NCBI RefSeq assembly: GCF_001613305.1
Contig: NZ_BDCC01000005.1
Location: 186,001-250,000 of the forward strand
Length of the DNA stretch: 64,000 nucleotides
Direction: 5' to 3'
Origin: Nocardia vaccinii NBRC 15922
GTDB taxonomy: Bacteria; Actinomycetota; Actinomycetes; Mycobacteriales; Mycobacteriaceae
Of this stretch, positions 29,078 to 37,831 are shown in pieces (position 1 is the stretch's first letter; every line of letters begins with the position of its first letter). Both the position numbers and the translations under genes were made by a program. The notes beneath the pieces are model-generated. The model saw only the letters and a program-made list of their open reading frames with translations. It had not been told where the DNA came from and searched no databases.

Positions 29078-32000
29078 ATGAGTGAATATGACGACCCTCG
29101 CCGCATGGATCCGGCCGGAGACAATTCGCTCCGGCGGCGACCGCCTGCCGCGCCGTGGGAGCGGGGGACCGCCGCACCGGACCAGTTCGGCGAGCCGGAG
29201 GCGCCGACCCCACCGCAGCCGCAGACCCCGCCGCTGCGGGTACCGCTGACCGGACCCATTCCCCAGGTTTCGCAGGCCGACCCGCGCGGACCGGAGCAGT
29301 TGCCGCCCGCCGGAACCGTGCGCCGCGTCCCGCCGGACCGTCGGCCCCCGGACCAGATGCCGCCGAGCGGAGCCATGCGCCGGACCCCGCCGAACGGTGC
29401 GGACCGCCGCGACTCGCCGGACGGCATGCCGCCCGGTCCGGATCAGCGTCCCCCCAGCGGAACCATGCGCCGGGTCCCCCCGCGCGATCCGGATCGGATG
29501 CCCTCCAACGGAGCACCGCGCCGGGTGCCACCCGGCACTCCCGACCAGCGCCCGCCCAGCGGGACATTGCGCCGGGTGCCTCCGGGTGAGCCCGATCGGA
29601 TGCCGCCCAGCGGAACCACCCGGCGAATGCCTCCGGCCGGTCCGGGCCAGGTGCCCCCGGACGAGACCGCTCGACGACCCCGCCGCGGCGGACCGGACCA
29701 ACGCCCACCCACCGGAACCATGCGCCGTGCGCCCCTGGGCGAACCCGATCAGCTGCCCTCGGACGAGCCGGTGCGGCCACGCCCGGGGACGCCCGATCAA
29801 CGGCCGCCGAGCGGAACCATGCGGCGGGTACCTCCCGCCGCGTCCGACCGGAATCCTCCCGAGGAGACCGCCCGGCGAGCCCGCCGCGGCGGACCGGACC
29901 AACGCCCACCCAGCGGAACCATGCGCCGCGTGCCCCCGGGCGGCGACGGCCGGCTGCCAGAGGACGAGGCGCCCCGCCGGACTCGCAAGACCGGACCGGA
30001 TCAGCGTCCGGCCACCGGGGCCGCCAGACAGGTGCCCCCGGACCGCCGGACCGGCGATCCCGGACCGCCGAGCGGAGCCGGCCGCCGGGCACGGGGCGGA
30101 CCGATCCGCCGGACAGCACAGGACCCAGCCCGGCCCGACCAGCAACCGCCCACCGGCGCCCGCCGTCGTGTCCCGCCACAGGGCAGGCCGCCCGGACCGG
30201 CGAGCGGACCGATCCGGCAGACTCCAGCCGGCGAGCCCGAGGGCAACGGACCACGCCCCGGACCGGGTACGCAACCCGGAACGCGGGGCCGCCGGACCGC
30301 CGCCGGACCGCAGTCCGCGCCCGGACAACAGCCCAGGCGCCGCGCGGCGGTGGACTCGCGGCCGGGACCGCAACGCGTGCCCGCCCGCGACGAGCGGTCC
30401 GGGCCGGCCGCGACCGCACAGCAGACCGAGGTCAAACCCGCGAGCGCGAATTCGCGGCTGCTCAGTGCCAGCGGTTCGATCGCGATCGCCACGCTGATGA
30501 GCCGCATCACCGGCTTCGGCAAGCAGGCGATGGTGCTCATGGCCCTCGGTCCGGCGGTCGCCAGTGCGTACACCGTTTCCAGCCAGATCCCGACGATGAT
30601 CGAGCAGCTGGTCCTCGGCGCGGTGCTGACCGCCTTCGTGGTCCCGACCCTCGTGCGCGCGCAGAAAGAGGATCCCGATCAGGGCGCGGCGTTCATCCGA
30701 CGGCTGTTCACCACGGCCGCGGTGCTGCTGGGGAGTGCGGCGCTGGTGTGTACCGCGCTGGCCCCGGTCCTGACCAGATATCTGTTCCTCACCCACGACG
30801 GCAAGGTCAGTACCGGACTGACCACCGCACTGGCCTATCTGCTGATCCCGGCCGTGCTGTTCTACGGCATGTCCTCGCTGTTGATGGCGGTGCTCAACAC
30901 CCACGAGATCTTCAAACCGGGCGCCTGGGCGCCGGTGCTGAACAACATCACCACCCTGCTCGTCCTGGGTCTGTACGTGCTGCTGCCCGGCGAGATCTCC
31001 CTGGACCCGGTCCGGATGGGCCAGCCGAAACTGCTGTTGCTCGGCTGCGGTATAACCTTCGGCGTCTTCGTGCAGGTCGCGAGCATGGTTCCGGCGATCC
31101 GCCGAACCGGTATCGATCTGCGGCCGCTGTGGGGCATGGACGCCCGGCTCAAGCAGTTCGGCGGCATGGCCGCCGCCGTCGTTCTGTACGTGTTGATCAG
31201 CCAGGCCGGATTCGTCTTCGCCACCCGCGTCTCCTCGCACTGGGATGTGGCCGGCCCGGCCATCGTCAACCAGGCGTGGCTGCTGTTGCAGCTGCCCTAC
31301 GGCGTACTGGGCGTCACCGTGCTCACCGCGATCATGCCTCGGCTGAGTCGCAACGCCGCCGACGACGACACCCCCGCCGTGGTCGATGATCTCGGCGCCG
31401 CGACCCGTTTGACCATGATCGCCCTGGTCCCGGTGGTGCTGTTCCTGACCGTGGCCGGTCCGCAGGTCGGCGAAGTGCTGTACGGATACGGCCATTTCGG
31501 TCACGACAACGCGCATCGGCTCGGCGAGGCGGTCAGCTGGTCCGCGTTCACCCTGATCCCGTACGCGCTGGTGCTGATCCACCTGCGCGTCTTCTACGCC
31601 CGCGAGCAGGCGTGGACCCCGACGTGGATCATCCTGGGCATCACCGCGGTGAAGATCCTGGTGTGCGTGATCGCGCCGTTCGTCGTATCCCCGGAGCACG
31701 TCGTGATGGCGCTGAGCATGGCCACCGGACTCGGCTTCCTCGCGGGCGCGGTCATCGGCGGCTGGCTGCTGCATCAGAGCCTGGGCGATCTACGGATGTC
31801 GAACGTCGGGCGAACGGTGACCCGCGTGGTCCTCGCCTCGGTCGCCGGGGCCGCCGTCACCCTGATCATCGATCAACTCCTGGGGCTGCCGCGGCTGCAT
31901 CACGGGATCGGCGCACTGATCCGGGTCGGGATCGATGGAATCGTTATGTTCGGCGTCGCCTTCGGGTTGATGCGTCTGGTCGGCATTCCGGAAATCGTCG

Positions 32001-34216
32001 CCATCACGGTTGCGATCTCCCGCAAGCTCGGCTTCACTCCGCCCGCGCCCGACCTCGGTTTCGAGAGCCCCGCGGGCGACGAACACGAGACCACCCTGCT
32101 GCCCAGGCCCGAACTCGCGCAGCCGTACTACTACCGGTACGACCCCTATACCGATGCGCAGACCATGGTCCTACCGGTCATCCGACCAGAAGCGGTTGAC
32201 CGTACCGGCGGGGGTGAGTTCCCGTACCCTGTTCGGCAGAGAAACGCAAATGCCGGTCCCGGCGATCGCGGAGATGCGAATGCCGCATCTCTCGCGCCCT
32301 CCGGGCTCGGCCGGGTCGACGATGGGCCGGGTGCGTCGTTGGCATATGGGACTTCGACACACCAGGGCGAAGGAGGAACGAGGGTGAGCGACGATGCGGC
32401 GGGCGGCGTCCCTGCCGCGCAAGCCGATGCCACCGCAGTGAGCGCGGTGCGCACCGAGGACGTCGTGCCCGGTGAGGTTCCCCCGGATGTTCCGGGTGAG
32501 CGGACGGAATCGGCCGAGGCGCAGAACTTCAGCGAGACTGCTGCCGATTCCGCAGACGACGGGCATGCGCGGGACGAACCGCCACACGATCCGACCTACG
32601 ACACCGGCATGCTGCCAGTGGGTTCCCCCGAGATGCCGCCGATGCGCATCGAATCGCCGACCAAACGGTCGCAGCGCGGTCCGAAGCTGATCCCGGGCGC
32701 CTCGGTGGCCGGTGGCCGCTACCGGCTGCTGGCCGACTGCGGCGGCGCCCGCGGTCTGCGGTTCTGGCAGGCGTTGGATGTGAAGCTGGACCGCGAGGTC
32801 GCGTTGACCTTCGTGGACGCCGATCAGAAGGCCGCCGACAACTCCGGGCACGACGGCCCGCAGGCCATCCTGTCCCGCACCTTGCGACTCGGCCGGATCA
32901 ACTCCCCGGGCCTGGCCCGCGTCCTGGACGTGGTGCGCGGTAGCTCCGGCGGCATCGTGGTGGCCGAGTGGACTCCCGGACGGTCGCTGCGCGAAATGGC
33001 CGAGACCAGGCCCTCGCCGATCGGCGCGGCGCGTGCGGTCCGCGCCCTGGCAGCGGCGGCGGAACTGGCCCACCGCGGCGGTGGTTCGCTGTCGATCGAC
33101 CATCCGGATCGGGTGCGGATCAGCGCGTCCGGCGATGCGGTACTGGCCTTCCCCGGCACGCTCGGCGATTCGGACGCGCAGTCCGACGTCCGCGGTCTGG
33201 GCGCGATGCTGTACGCGCTGATCACCGCGCGCTGGCCGATCCGCGCCGGTGGGGTGACCGGTACGGCCGCCACCGTGGGCGGGCTGAGGCCGGCCGATTC
33301 CGGTCCCGACGGCTCGCCTGTCGAGCCGCGGCAGATCCGCCCGGAGACCCCGTTCGAGATCTCCGCGGTGGCGGTGCGCTCACTGGAGTCGAACAAGGGT
33401 GTGCGTACCGCCGCGACGGTTCAGCACGTGCTCGAGCAGGCCTCGGTGGTGGATCAGAAGACCGATTTCATCCCGGTGCTGCGGCTGGGTCAGCGTGCAC
33501 AGGCACTGCCCGACGAATCGCTGGCCGATCCGGAACTGCTTGCCGCGGAGAAGGAACGCTCGCAGCGGATGATGTGGATCCTGGTCGGGTTGGGTGTGCT
33601 CGCGGCACTGGTGGTCGGGGTGATCATCTGGTGGTTGCTGAGCGTCTTCGCGCCGCCCACCTCCAATGCACCCCTGGACGACCAGCGCAAACTCGGTCTG
33701 ACCACGGCCGCGGTGGCCCCGGCCCCCGCCAACGCGGCCACCTCGGCGCCGGCGAGCAGCGCTCCGGCCGGTGCCGGGGTGCCGGTACCGCTCACCGCGG
33801 CCACGGTGTTCTCTCCCGAGGGCACCCCCGACGATCCGAGCCACGTCTCAGCGGTACTGGACGGCAATCCGACCACGATGTGGCGCACCGACCAGTACTT
33901 CCAGCAGTTCCCGTCCCTGAAGAAGGGTGTGGGCATCCTGACCACCCTGGGCAGCCCGAGCAAGCTGACCAAGGTGAACATCAATTCGCCGAGCGCGGGC
34001 ACGGTCGTCGAGATCCGCACCTCGCCGACCGCCTCGCCCACGCTCGATCAGACCCAGCTGATCGGCCAGGTCACGCTCGGCAACGGCGTGACCAATATCC
34101 CCGTGCACAGCGATCAGCCGATCAGCTACGTCCTCATCTGGATCACCTCGCTGGCCCATTCCGGCAACCAGTACCAGTCGCAGATCGCCGATATCCGCTA
34201 CGAAGCCGCGCGCTGA
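29078..34216 (+). CDS. murJ: MurJ/MviN lipid II flippase fused to pseudokinase and discoidin-like domains
   Basis: ATG 29078 (GGGGGT just upstream) gives 1712 residues. Order: a Pro/Arg-rich cytoplasmic head with twelve 17-residue repeats (122-324); the MVIN flippase (about 455-985, starting LLSASGSIAIATLMSRITGFG, 14 helices); a linker; a kinase-like domain (about 1205-1440) that lacks a recognisable HRD catalytic loop and DFG; one helix (about 1496-1523, ILVGLGVLAALVVGVI); and an extracellular F5/8-type domain (about 1570-1711). It flips lipid II for peptidoglycan synthesis. In M. tuberculosis the phosphorylated pseudokinase recruits FhaA to stop this. The head is far longer than in mycobacteria (about 1184 residues in total there). 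Confidence 0.93.
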   Translation: MSEYDDPRRMDPAGDNSLRRRPPAAPWERGTAAPDQFGEPEAPTPPQPQTPPLRVPLTGPIPQVSQADPRGPEQLPPAGTVRRVPPDRRPPDQMPPSGAMRRTPPNGADRRDSPDGMPPGPDQRPPSGTMRRVPPRDPDRMPSNGAPRRVPPGTPDQRPPSGTLRRVPPGEPDRMPPSGTTRRMPPAGPGQVPPDETARRPRRGGPDQRPPTGTMRRAPLGEPDQLPSDEPVRPRPGTPDQRPPSGTMRRVPPAASDRNPPEETARRARRGGPDQRPPSGTMRRVPPGGDGRLPEDEAPRRTRKTGPDQRPATGAARQVPPDRRTGDPGPPSGAGRRARGGPIRRTAQDPARPDQQPPTGARRRVPPQGRPPGPASGPIRQTPAGEPEGNGPRPGPGTQPGTRGRRTAAGPQSAPGQQPRRRAAVDSRPGPQRVPARDERSGPAATAQQTEVKPASANSRLLSASGSIAIATLMSRITGFGKQAMVLMALGPAVASAYTVSSQIPTMIEQLVLGAVLTAFVVPTLVRAQKEDPDQGAAFIRRLFTTAAVLLGSAALVCTALAPVLTRYLFLTHDGKVSTGLTTALAYLLIPAVLFYGMSSLLMAVLNTHEIFKPGAWAPVLNNITTLLVLGLYVLLPGEISLDPVRMGQPKLLLLGCGITFGVFVQVASMVPAIRRTGIDLRPLWGMDARLKQFGGMAAAVVLYVLISQAGFVFATRVSSHWDVAGPAIVNQAWLLLQLPYGVLGVTVLTAIMPRLSRNAADDDTPAVVDDLGAATRLTMIALVPVVLFLTVAGPQVGEVLYGYGHFGHDNAHRLGEAVSWSAFTLIPYALVLIHLRVFYAREQAWTPTWIILGITAVKILVCVIAPFVVSPEHVVMALSMATGLGFLAGAVIGGWLLHQSLGDLRMSNVGRTVTRVVLASVAGAAVTLIIDQLLGLPRLHHGIGALIRVGIDGIVMFGVAFGLMRLVGIPEIVAITVAISRKLGFTPPAPDLGFESPAGDEHETTLLPRPELAQPYYYRYDPYTDAQTMVLPVIRPEAVDRTGGGEFPYPVRQRNANAGPGDRGDANAASLAPSGLGRVDDGPGASLAYGTSTHQGEGGTRVSDDAAGGVPAAQADATAVSAVRTEDVVPGEVPPDVPGERTESAEAQNFSETAADSADDGHARDEPPHDPTYDTGMLPVGSPEMPPMRIESPTKRSQRGPKLIPGASVAGGRYRLLADCGGARGLRFWQALDVKLDREVALTFVDADQKAADNSGHDGPQAILSRTLRLGRINSPGLARVLDVVRGSSGGIVVAEWTPGRSLREMAETRPSPIGAARAVRALAAAAELAHRGGGSLSIDHPDRVRISASGDAVLAFPGTLGDSDAQSDVRGLGAMLYALITARWPIRAGGVTGTAATVGGLRPADSGPDGSPVEPRQIRPETPFEISAVAVRSLESNKGVRTAATVQHVLEQASVVDQKTDFIPVLRLGQRAQALPDESLADPELLAAEKERSQRMMWILVGLGVLAALVVGVIIWWLLSVFAPPTSNAPLDDQRKLGLTTAAVAPAPANAATSAPASSAPAGAGVPVPLTAATVFSPEGTPDDPSHVSAVLDGNPTTMWRTDQYFQQFPSLKKGVGILTTLGSPSKLTKVNINSPSAGTVVEIRTSPTASPTLDQTQLIGQVTLGNGVTNIPVHSDQPISYVLIWITSLAHSGNQYQSQIADIRYEAAR
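29441..30049 (+). repeat. 51-bp in-frame tandem repeats coding a 17-residue Pro/Arg motif
   Basis: Twelve imperfect units, each 17 residues except one of 16, lie in the MurJ head. The best-kept form reads DQRPPSGTMRRVPP plus three variable residues ending in Pro. Units alternate between this and acidic DxxPPEETARR variants. The head is cytoplasmic by topology. Confidence 0.85.
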
Positions 34217-34377
34217 TCCGCTCTGGTTGCCTGCCCTTCGAACCTGCCGATATGATTCTCAGCGCGCTCTCAGCAGGGGAGCTTCCCGGGATCTGACGTC
34301 GCGGTCCTGGACGAGCGGTATGGGCAGATGTCCGAGACAGGGCATCGTGCCGTCGAGAGCGCTGTACCGAGGGGTAT

Positions 34378-35013
34378 GTGTTGCCGTTTGAAGCGATCGA
34401 GCGATCCAGCGGGGGGACGTCGGAGGCGTCCGCTGTAGGTAGGCGCCCGATCGATCCGGACGCGGCCACCGATGTCGAACTCCTGGACGCCCATGTCGCG
34501 GGCGATCGTGATGCTTTCGGCGTACTTTTTCGCCGCCACTACAACCACCTGTGGCAATTGGCCGTGCGCACCTGCCGGATCCAGGAAGATGCGGCTGATT
34601 CGCTGCAGGATGCCCTGTGGTCCGCACATCGCAATGCCGCGCGGTTCCGCGGTGATGCGGAAGTACGCAGTTGGCTGCATCGGATCGTGGTCAACGCCTG
34701 CCTGGATCGTATGCGGCGCAACAAGTCCCGGTACAGCGTGTCACTGTCGGACGAGAGCGTCGCCGAACCCGTCGTGGAACGCGACGACATCGCCCGGCTC
34801 GAGGTATCGATGCTGGTCGACAGCGCACTGATGCGGCTGCCCGACGATCAGCGGGCGGCACTGGTCGCGATCGATATGGAAGGGTATAGCGTGGCGGAAG
34901 CGGCGCAGTTGCTGGGCGTCGCCGAGGGGACGATCAAGAGCCGGTGCGCCCGCGGCCGCAAGCGACTCCAACAGGAGTTGGAATTCCTGCGGAATCCTGG
35001 GAACCGGATGTAG
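34378..35013 (+). CDS. sigM: ECF sigma factor SigM
   Basis: A 211-residue group 4 sigma factor. Region 2 (about 35-115) has the core-binding and -10 recognition block, including VRTCRIQEDAADSLQDALWSA and FRGDAEVRSWLHRIVVNA. Region 4 (about 150-200) has the HTH EAAQLLGVAEGTIKSRCARG. The GTG start at 34378 has a GAGGGG site 4-5 nt upstream. It lies between murJ and its anti-sigma gene as in M. tuberculosis (Rv3911-Rv3912). SigM is used in late growth and controls ESX and lipid genes in M. tuberculosis; targets here are not known. Confidence 0.93.
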   Translation: MLPFEAIERSSGGTSEASAVGRRPIDPDAATDVELLDAHVAGDRDAFGVLFRRHYNHLWQLAVRTCRIQEDAADSLQDALWSAHRNAARFRGDAEVRSWLHRIVVNACLDRMRRNKSRYSVSLSDESVAEPVVERDDIARLEVSMLVDSALMRLPDDQRAALVAIDMEGYSVAEAAQLLGVAEGTIKSRCARGRKRLQQELEFLRNPGNRM

Positions 35014-35026
35014 TCGAGATGCGTCA
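35000..35026 (+). promoter_or_regulatory. Candidate SigM-type promoter inside the 3' end of sigM
   Basis: GGAAC (35000-35004) is followed after 17 nt by CGTCA (35022-35026). This matches the GGAAC-N16-18-CGTCR consensus reported for mycobacterial SigM. It would start transcription about 90 bp before the anti-sigma gene. Confidence 0.5.
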
Positions 35027-35122
35027 TTACTAGTGACGGGCAAAATCCCGTCAACTGGCAGGCTCCGTCGGTGACGGCGCGGCGAGTACCACATTTTTCA
35101 CACGGCCCACCCCGGAGAGGCG

Positions 35123-36058
35123 ATGGATGACAAGGGCGAAGCCGCCGAGCATCGGCGCCGAGCCGGGGTGAGCGGTTCGGACGATCCAGGAGGTTCGATG
35201 GCGGCCCGCTCAGCTCCGCGACCTCCCTTCTCCACGGATTTGCTGGCCGATTTGCACGCCGACAATGTCGCCCCCGATCTGTCCGATCAGCTCTGGCCGC
35301 AGGTCCGGCGCGACCCGGAAGCCTTGCGATTCCTGCGCTCGCTCGACGATGTCACCACCGAATTGCGGAATCTGGGCCAGGAGCCCGCGATTCTGCATCC
35401 GATGCCCACCCAGGTCACCGCGCGCTTGGACGCACTGCTCGATCAGCTCTCCTGCGGTTCCGCCGAGTCACCCGCACCGGATCCCGGCCCGACCGAGCAC
35501 GTCGCCACCGTGCACCGCCTGCCTGTGGCCCGCCCGGCCCAGGAACCGCCGAGAACGCATCCCCTGCCCCTTCTGGACGCCGAGCACCCCGCGGCCGACG
35601 ACACCGCACCCTCCGGCGATCCGATTCCCTTGCGGGCCGACCGGCCACGCTGGCGCTGGCTCGCCGCGGCGGCCGCTGCCATCGTCATCGTGGCCGGATC
35701 CCTGATCACGGTGGATTCCCTGCGCAGTCAGCAGAGCCCGCCGTCCGCACTACCCACCCAGCATTCCAGCGATAATGTCGAGATTTCCGACGATCTCCCG
35801 GTCTCCCAACTGCTCGGCGCGATGGGCCGCCGGGATCTGAGCGGCCCGCTCGCTGATCACGCCGCGCTGGTCGGCTGCGTCAGCGCGGCCGGTCTGGACA
35901 GGTCGATACTCGGCGCGATGAATGCCACGTACCGCGGCCAGCCTGCGGTGCTGATACTGCTCACCGGTCCGAATTCGCCGAAGATCACCGCCCTCATCGT
36001 CGGCAGGGACTGCGGCCCGGGCAACCCGCACGTACTGGTGACTCAGGACATCGGCTGA
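35123..36058 (+). CDS. rsmA: Membrane-bound anti-sigma M factor RsmA
   Basis: The 311-residue frame has a cytoplasmic head with a short helical sigma-binding block (FSTDLLADLHADNVAPDLSDQLWPQV), a single transmembrane helix (about 176-198, LAAAAAAIVIVAGSLITV), and an extracytoplasmic domain. There is no HxxxCxxC zinc motif, as in M. tuberculosis RsmA. The start is uncertain: ATG 35123 has GGAGAGG very close, GTG 35168 is possible, and ATG 35198 has AGGAGG 4 nt upstream and would give 286 residues. It should hold SigM at the membrane until a signal releases it. Confidence 0.82.
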   Translation: MDDKGEAAEHRRRAGVSGSDDPGGSMAARSAPRPPFSTDLLADLHADNVAPDLSDQLWPQVRRDPEALRFLRSLDDVTTELRNLGQEPAILHPMPTQVTARLDALLDQLSCGSAESPAPDPGPTEHVATVHRLPVARPAQEPPRTHPLPLLDAEHPAADDTAPSGDPIPLRADRPRWRWLAAAAAAIVIVAGSLITVDSLRSQQSPPSALPTQHSSDNVEISDDLPVSQLLGAMGRRDLSGPLADHAALVGCVSAAGLDRSILGAMNATYRGQPAVLILLTGPNSPKITALIVGRDCGPGNPHVLVTQDIG

Positions 36059-36125
36059 GCGATATCCGCCGAACACCGCGCGGTGCGGTCCGGCTCACAC
36101 CCCGTGCGCTGGCCGTTCGGGAGTG

Positions 36126-36151
36126 GGAACAACAGCGTTTACCCTGTTGTT
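36126..36151 (+). promoter_or_regulatory. Candidate SigH/SigR-type promoter for trxB-trxA
   Basis: GGAAC (36126-36130) is spaced 18 nt from GTT (36149-36151), the GGAAT/C-N18-GTT layout of redox-stress ECF promoters that drive trxB in Streptomyces and mycobacteria. The same segment forms a perfect 8-bp inverted repeat (AACAACAG 36128-36135 with CTGTTGTT 36144-36151). The thioredoxin reductase start is 42 bp downstream. Confidence 0.5.
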
Positions 36152-36192
36152 GACCCACACGCCTGTTGAAACTTTTTCTTCGGAAGGGCCTC

Positions 36193-37179
36193 ATGAGCAC
36201 GCAAGTACGCGACCTGATCATCGTCGGTTCCGGCCCCGCCGGCTATACCGCCGCGGTCTACGCCGCGCGCGCCGAACTCGAGCCGTTGCTGTTCGAGGGC
36301 ACCCAGTTCGGCGGCGCGCTGATGACGACGACCGAGGTGGAGAACTTCCCGGGCTTCCGCGAAGGCATCATGGGCCCCGACCTCATGGACGAGATGCGTG
36401 AGCAGGCCAAGCGTTTCGGCGCGGACATCCGCACCGAGGACGTCGAGGCGCTGGACCTGTCCGGGCCGATCAAGAAGGTCACCGTCGGCGGTGAGACCTA
36501 CGAGGCCTACGCGGTCATCCTGGCCATGGGCTCGGCGGCGCGCTACCTCGACGTTCCGGGCGAGCAGCAACTGCTGGGCCGTGGCGTGAGCGCCTGTGCC
36601 ACCTGTGACGGATTCTTCTTCAAGGGTCAGGACATCGTCGTGGTCGGCGGCGGCGACTCGGCCATGGAGGAGGCGACCTTCCTCACGAAATTCGCCTCCA
36701 GCGTCACGATCGTGCACCGCCGCGAGGAGTTTCGAGCCTCGCGCATCATGCTCGAACGTGCCCGTGCGAACGAGAAGATCCGCTTCGTACTCAACTCCGA
36801 GGTCACGCAGGTGCACGGCGAGAACAGCGTCACCGGCCTGACCCTGCGCGACACGCGCACCGGCGAGACCTCCGAACTGGCCGCGACCGGTCTGTTCGTC
36901 GCGATCGGCCACGACCCGCGCAGCGAATTGGTCCGCGACCAGGTCGATCTCGACCCCGAAGGCTATGTGCTGGTCAACGACCCGAACACCTACACCTCGC
37001 TGCCCGGTGTATTCGCCGCGGGCGATCTGGTCGACCACACCTACCGGCAGGCCATCACCGCGGCCGGCACCGGCTGCCGCGCGGCGATCGACGCCGAGCG
37101 CTGGCTCGCCGAACAGGGCGATATCACCAGCAACACGCTCGACAACGCCGACAAGCCGGTCGAAGTCTCCGCCAACTGA
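36193..37179 (+). CDS. trxB: Thioredoxin reductase (NADPH)
   Basis: ATG 36193 has GGAAGG 5 nt upstream and gives 328 residues. The FAD-binding GSGPAG is at 12-17, the redox-active CATC at 135-138, and the NADPH-binding GGGDSA shortly after. C-terminal [15 protein letters not shown] is the second FAD site. The low-molecular-weight enzyme reduces thioredoxin TrxA, encoded 25 bp downstream and surely cotranscribed. It matches trxB2 of M. tuberculosis in position. Confidence 0.96.
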   Translation: MSTQVRDLIIVGSGPAGYTAAVYAARAELEPLLFEGTQFGGALMTTTEVENFPGFREGIMGPDLMDEMREQAKRFGADIRTEDVEALDLSGPIKKVTVGGETYEAYAVILAMGSAARYLDVPGEQQLLGRGVSACATCDGFFFKGQDIVVVGGGDSAMEEATFLTKFASSVTIVHRREEFRASRIMLERARANEKIRFVLNSEVTQVHGENSVTGLTLRDTRTGETSELAATGLFVAIGHDPRSELVRDQVDLDPEGYVLVNDPNTYTSLPGVFAAGDLVDHTYRQAITAAGTGCRAAIDAERWLAEQGDITSNTLDNADKPVEVSAN

Positions 37180-37204
37180 TTCACCGCTCGAGGAGTTCAT
37201 CACG

Positions 37205-37531
37205 ATGTCCGATGCCACGAAGACAGTCGTCGACGCCACTTTCGCCCAGGATGTGCTCGGCAGCACCAAGCCCGTTCTGGTCGATTTCTGGGCGGACTGG
37301 TGCGGCCCGTGCAAGATGGTCGCCCCGGTGCTGGAGGAGATCGCGGCAACGCACAGCGACAAGCTGACCATCGCCAAGGTGGACGCCGACGCCAACCCGA
37401 CCACTTCGCGGGACTACGGAATCATGTCGCTGCCCACGATGATCCTGTTCTCCGAGGGTAAGGAGATCAAGCGGATCGTCGGCGCCAAGGGCAAGGCCGC
37501 GCTGTTGCGAGAGCTCGACGGCGTCATCTGA
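37205..37531 (+). CDS. trxA: Thioredoxin
   Basis: A 108-residue thioredoxin with the WCGPC active site at 32-36 and the cis-Pro segment SLPTMILF. ATG 37205 has GAGGAG 9-14 nt upstream. It is the electron carrier reduced by the TrxB encoded just before it and serves ribonucleotide reductase, peroxiredoxins and other disulfide targets in the cytoplasm. The position corresponds to trxC of M. tuberculosis. Confidence 0.96.
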   Translation: MSDATKTVVDATFAQDVLGSTKPVLVDFWADWCGPCKMVAPVLEEIAATHSDKLTIAKVDADANPTTSRDYGIMSLPTMILFSEGKEIKRIVGAKGKAALLRELDGVI

Positions 37532-37831
37532 CAATCATTCGCCTCACAGCGGCGGCGGCGCGGGTTAGGATTTCGTCGCCGTCCGCTGGTGGTGTGTACT
37601 GTTCGCACGGTCAGCGAGACTCCGTGGTTACGCAAAGACGCGCCACCTCCGGGGTAGGATCTCTGCACTCGCCAGAATTGCAGAAATTCGGTCCGGGTCT
37701 GAGACAATCGACCGACGTTCCGGACGTGTGCCCCAAGGGGATCGCGCCCTGGCACACCCTCGAAAGAGCTTCGGGAGTGGACGGTCCCAGAAATGGGTAC
37801 CCGGGTTGGCGGAAGGAAAGGGCTCTCACGC
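37532..37831 (+). other. 300-bp leader region upstream of cwlM
   Basis: No gene is seen. A TAGGAT hexamer (37655-37660) could be the -10 of the cwlM promoter. Downstream, GTGTGCC (37726-37732) can pair with GGCACAC (37751-37757) over an 18-nt apical part that itself contains complementary CCCC and GGGG runs. The leader may thus be structured. I could not match it to a known riboswitch. Confidence 0.35.

Noticed and set aside
28787..31774. A 995-residue open frame on the minus strand opposite murJ
   Set aside because: It mirrors the MurJ head repeats and membrane region. Low complexity and no domain support.
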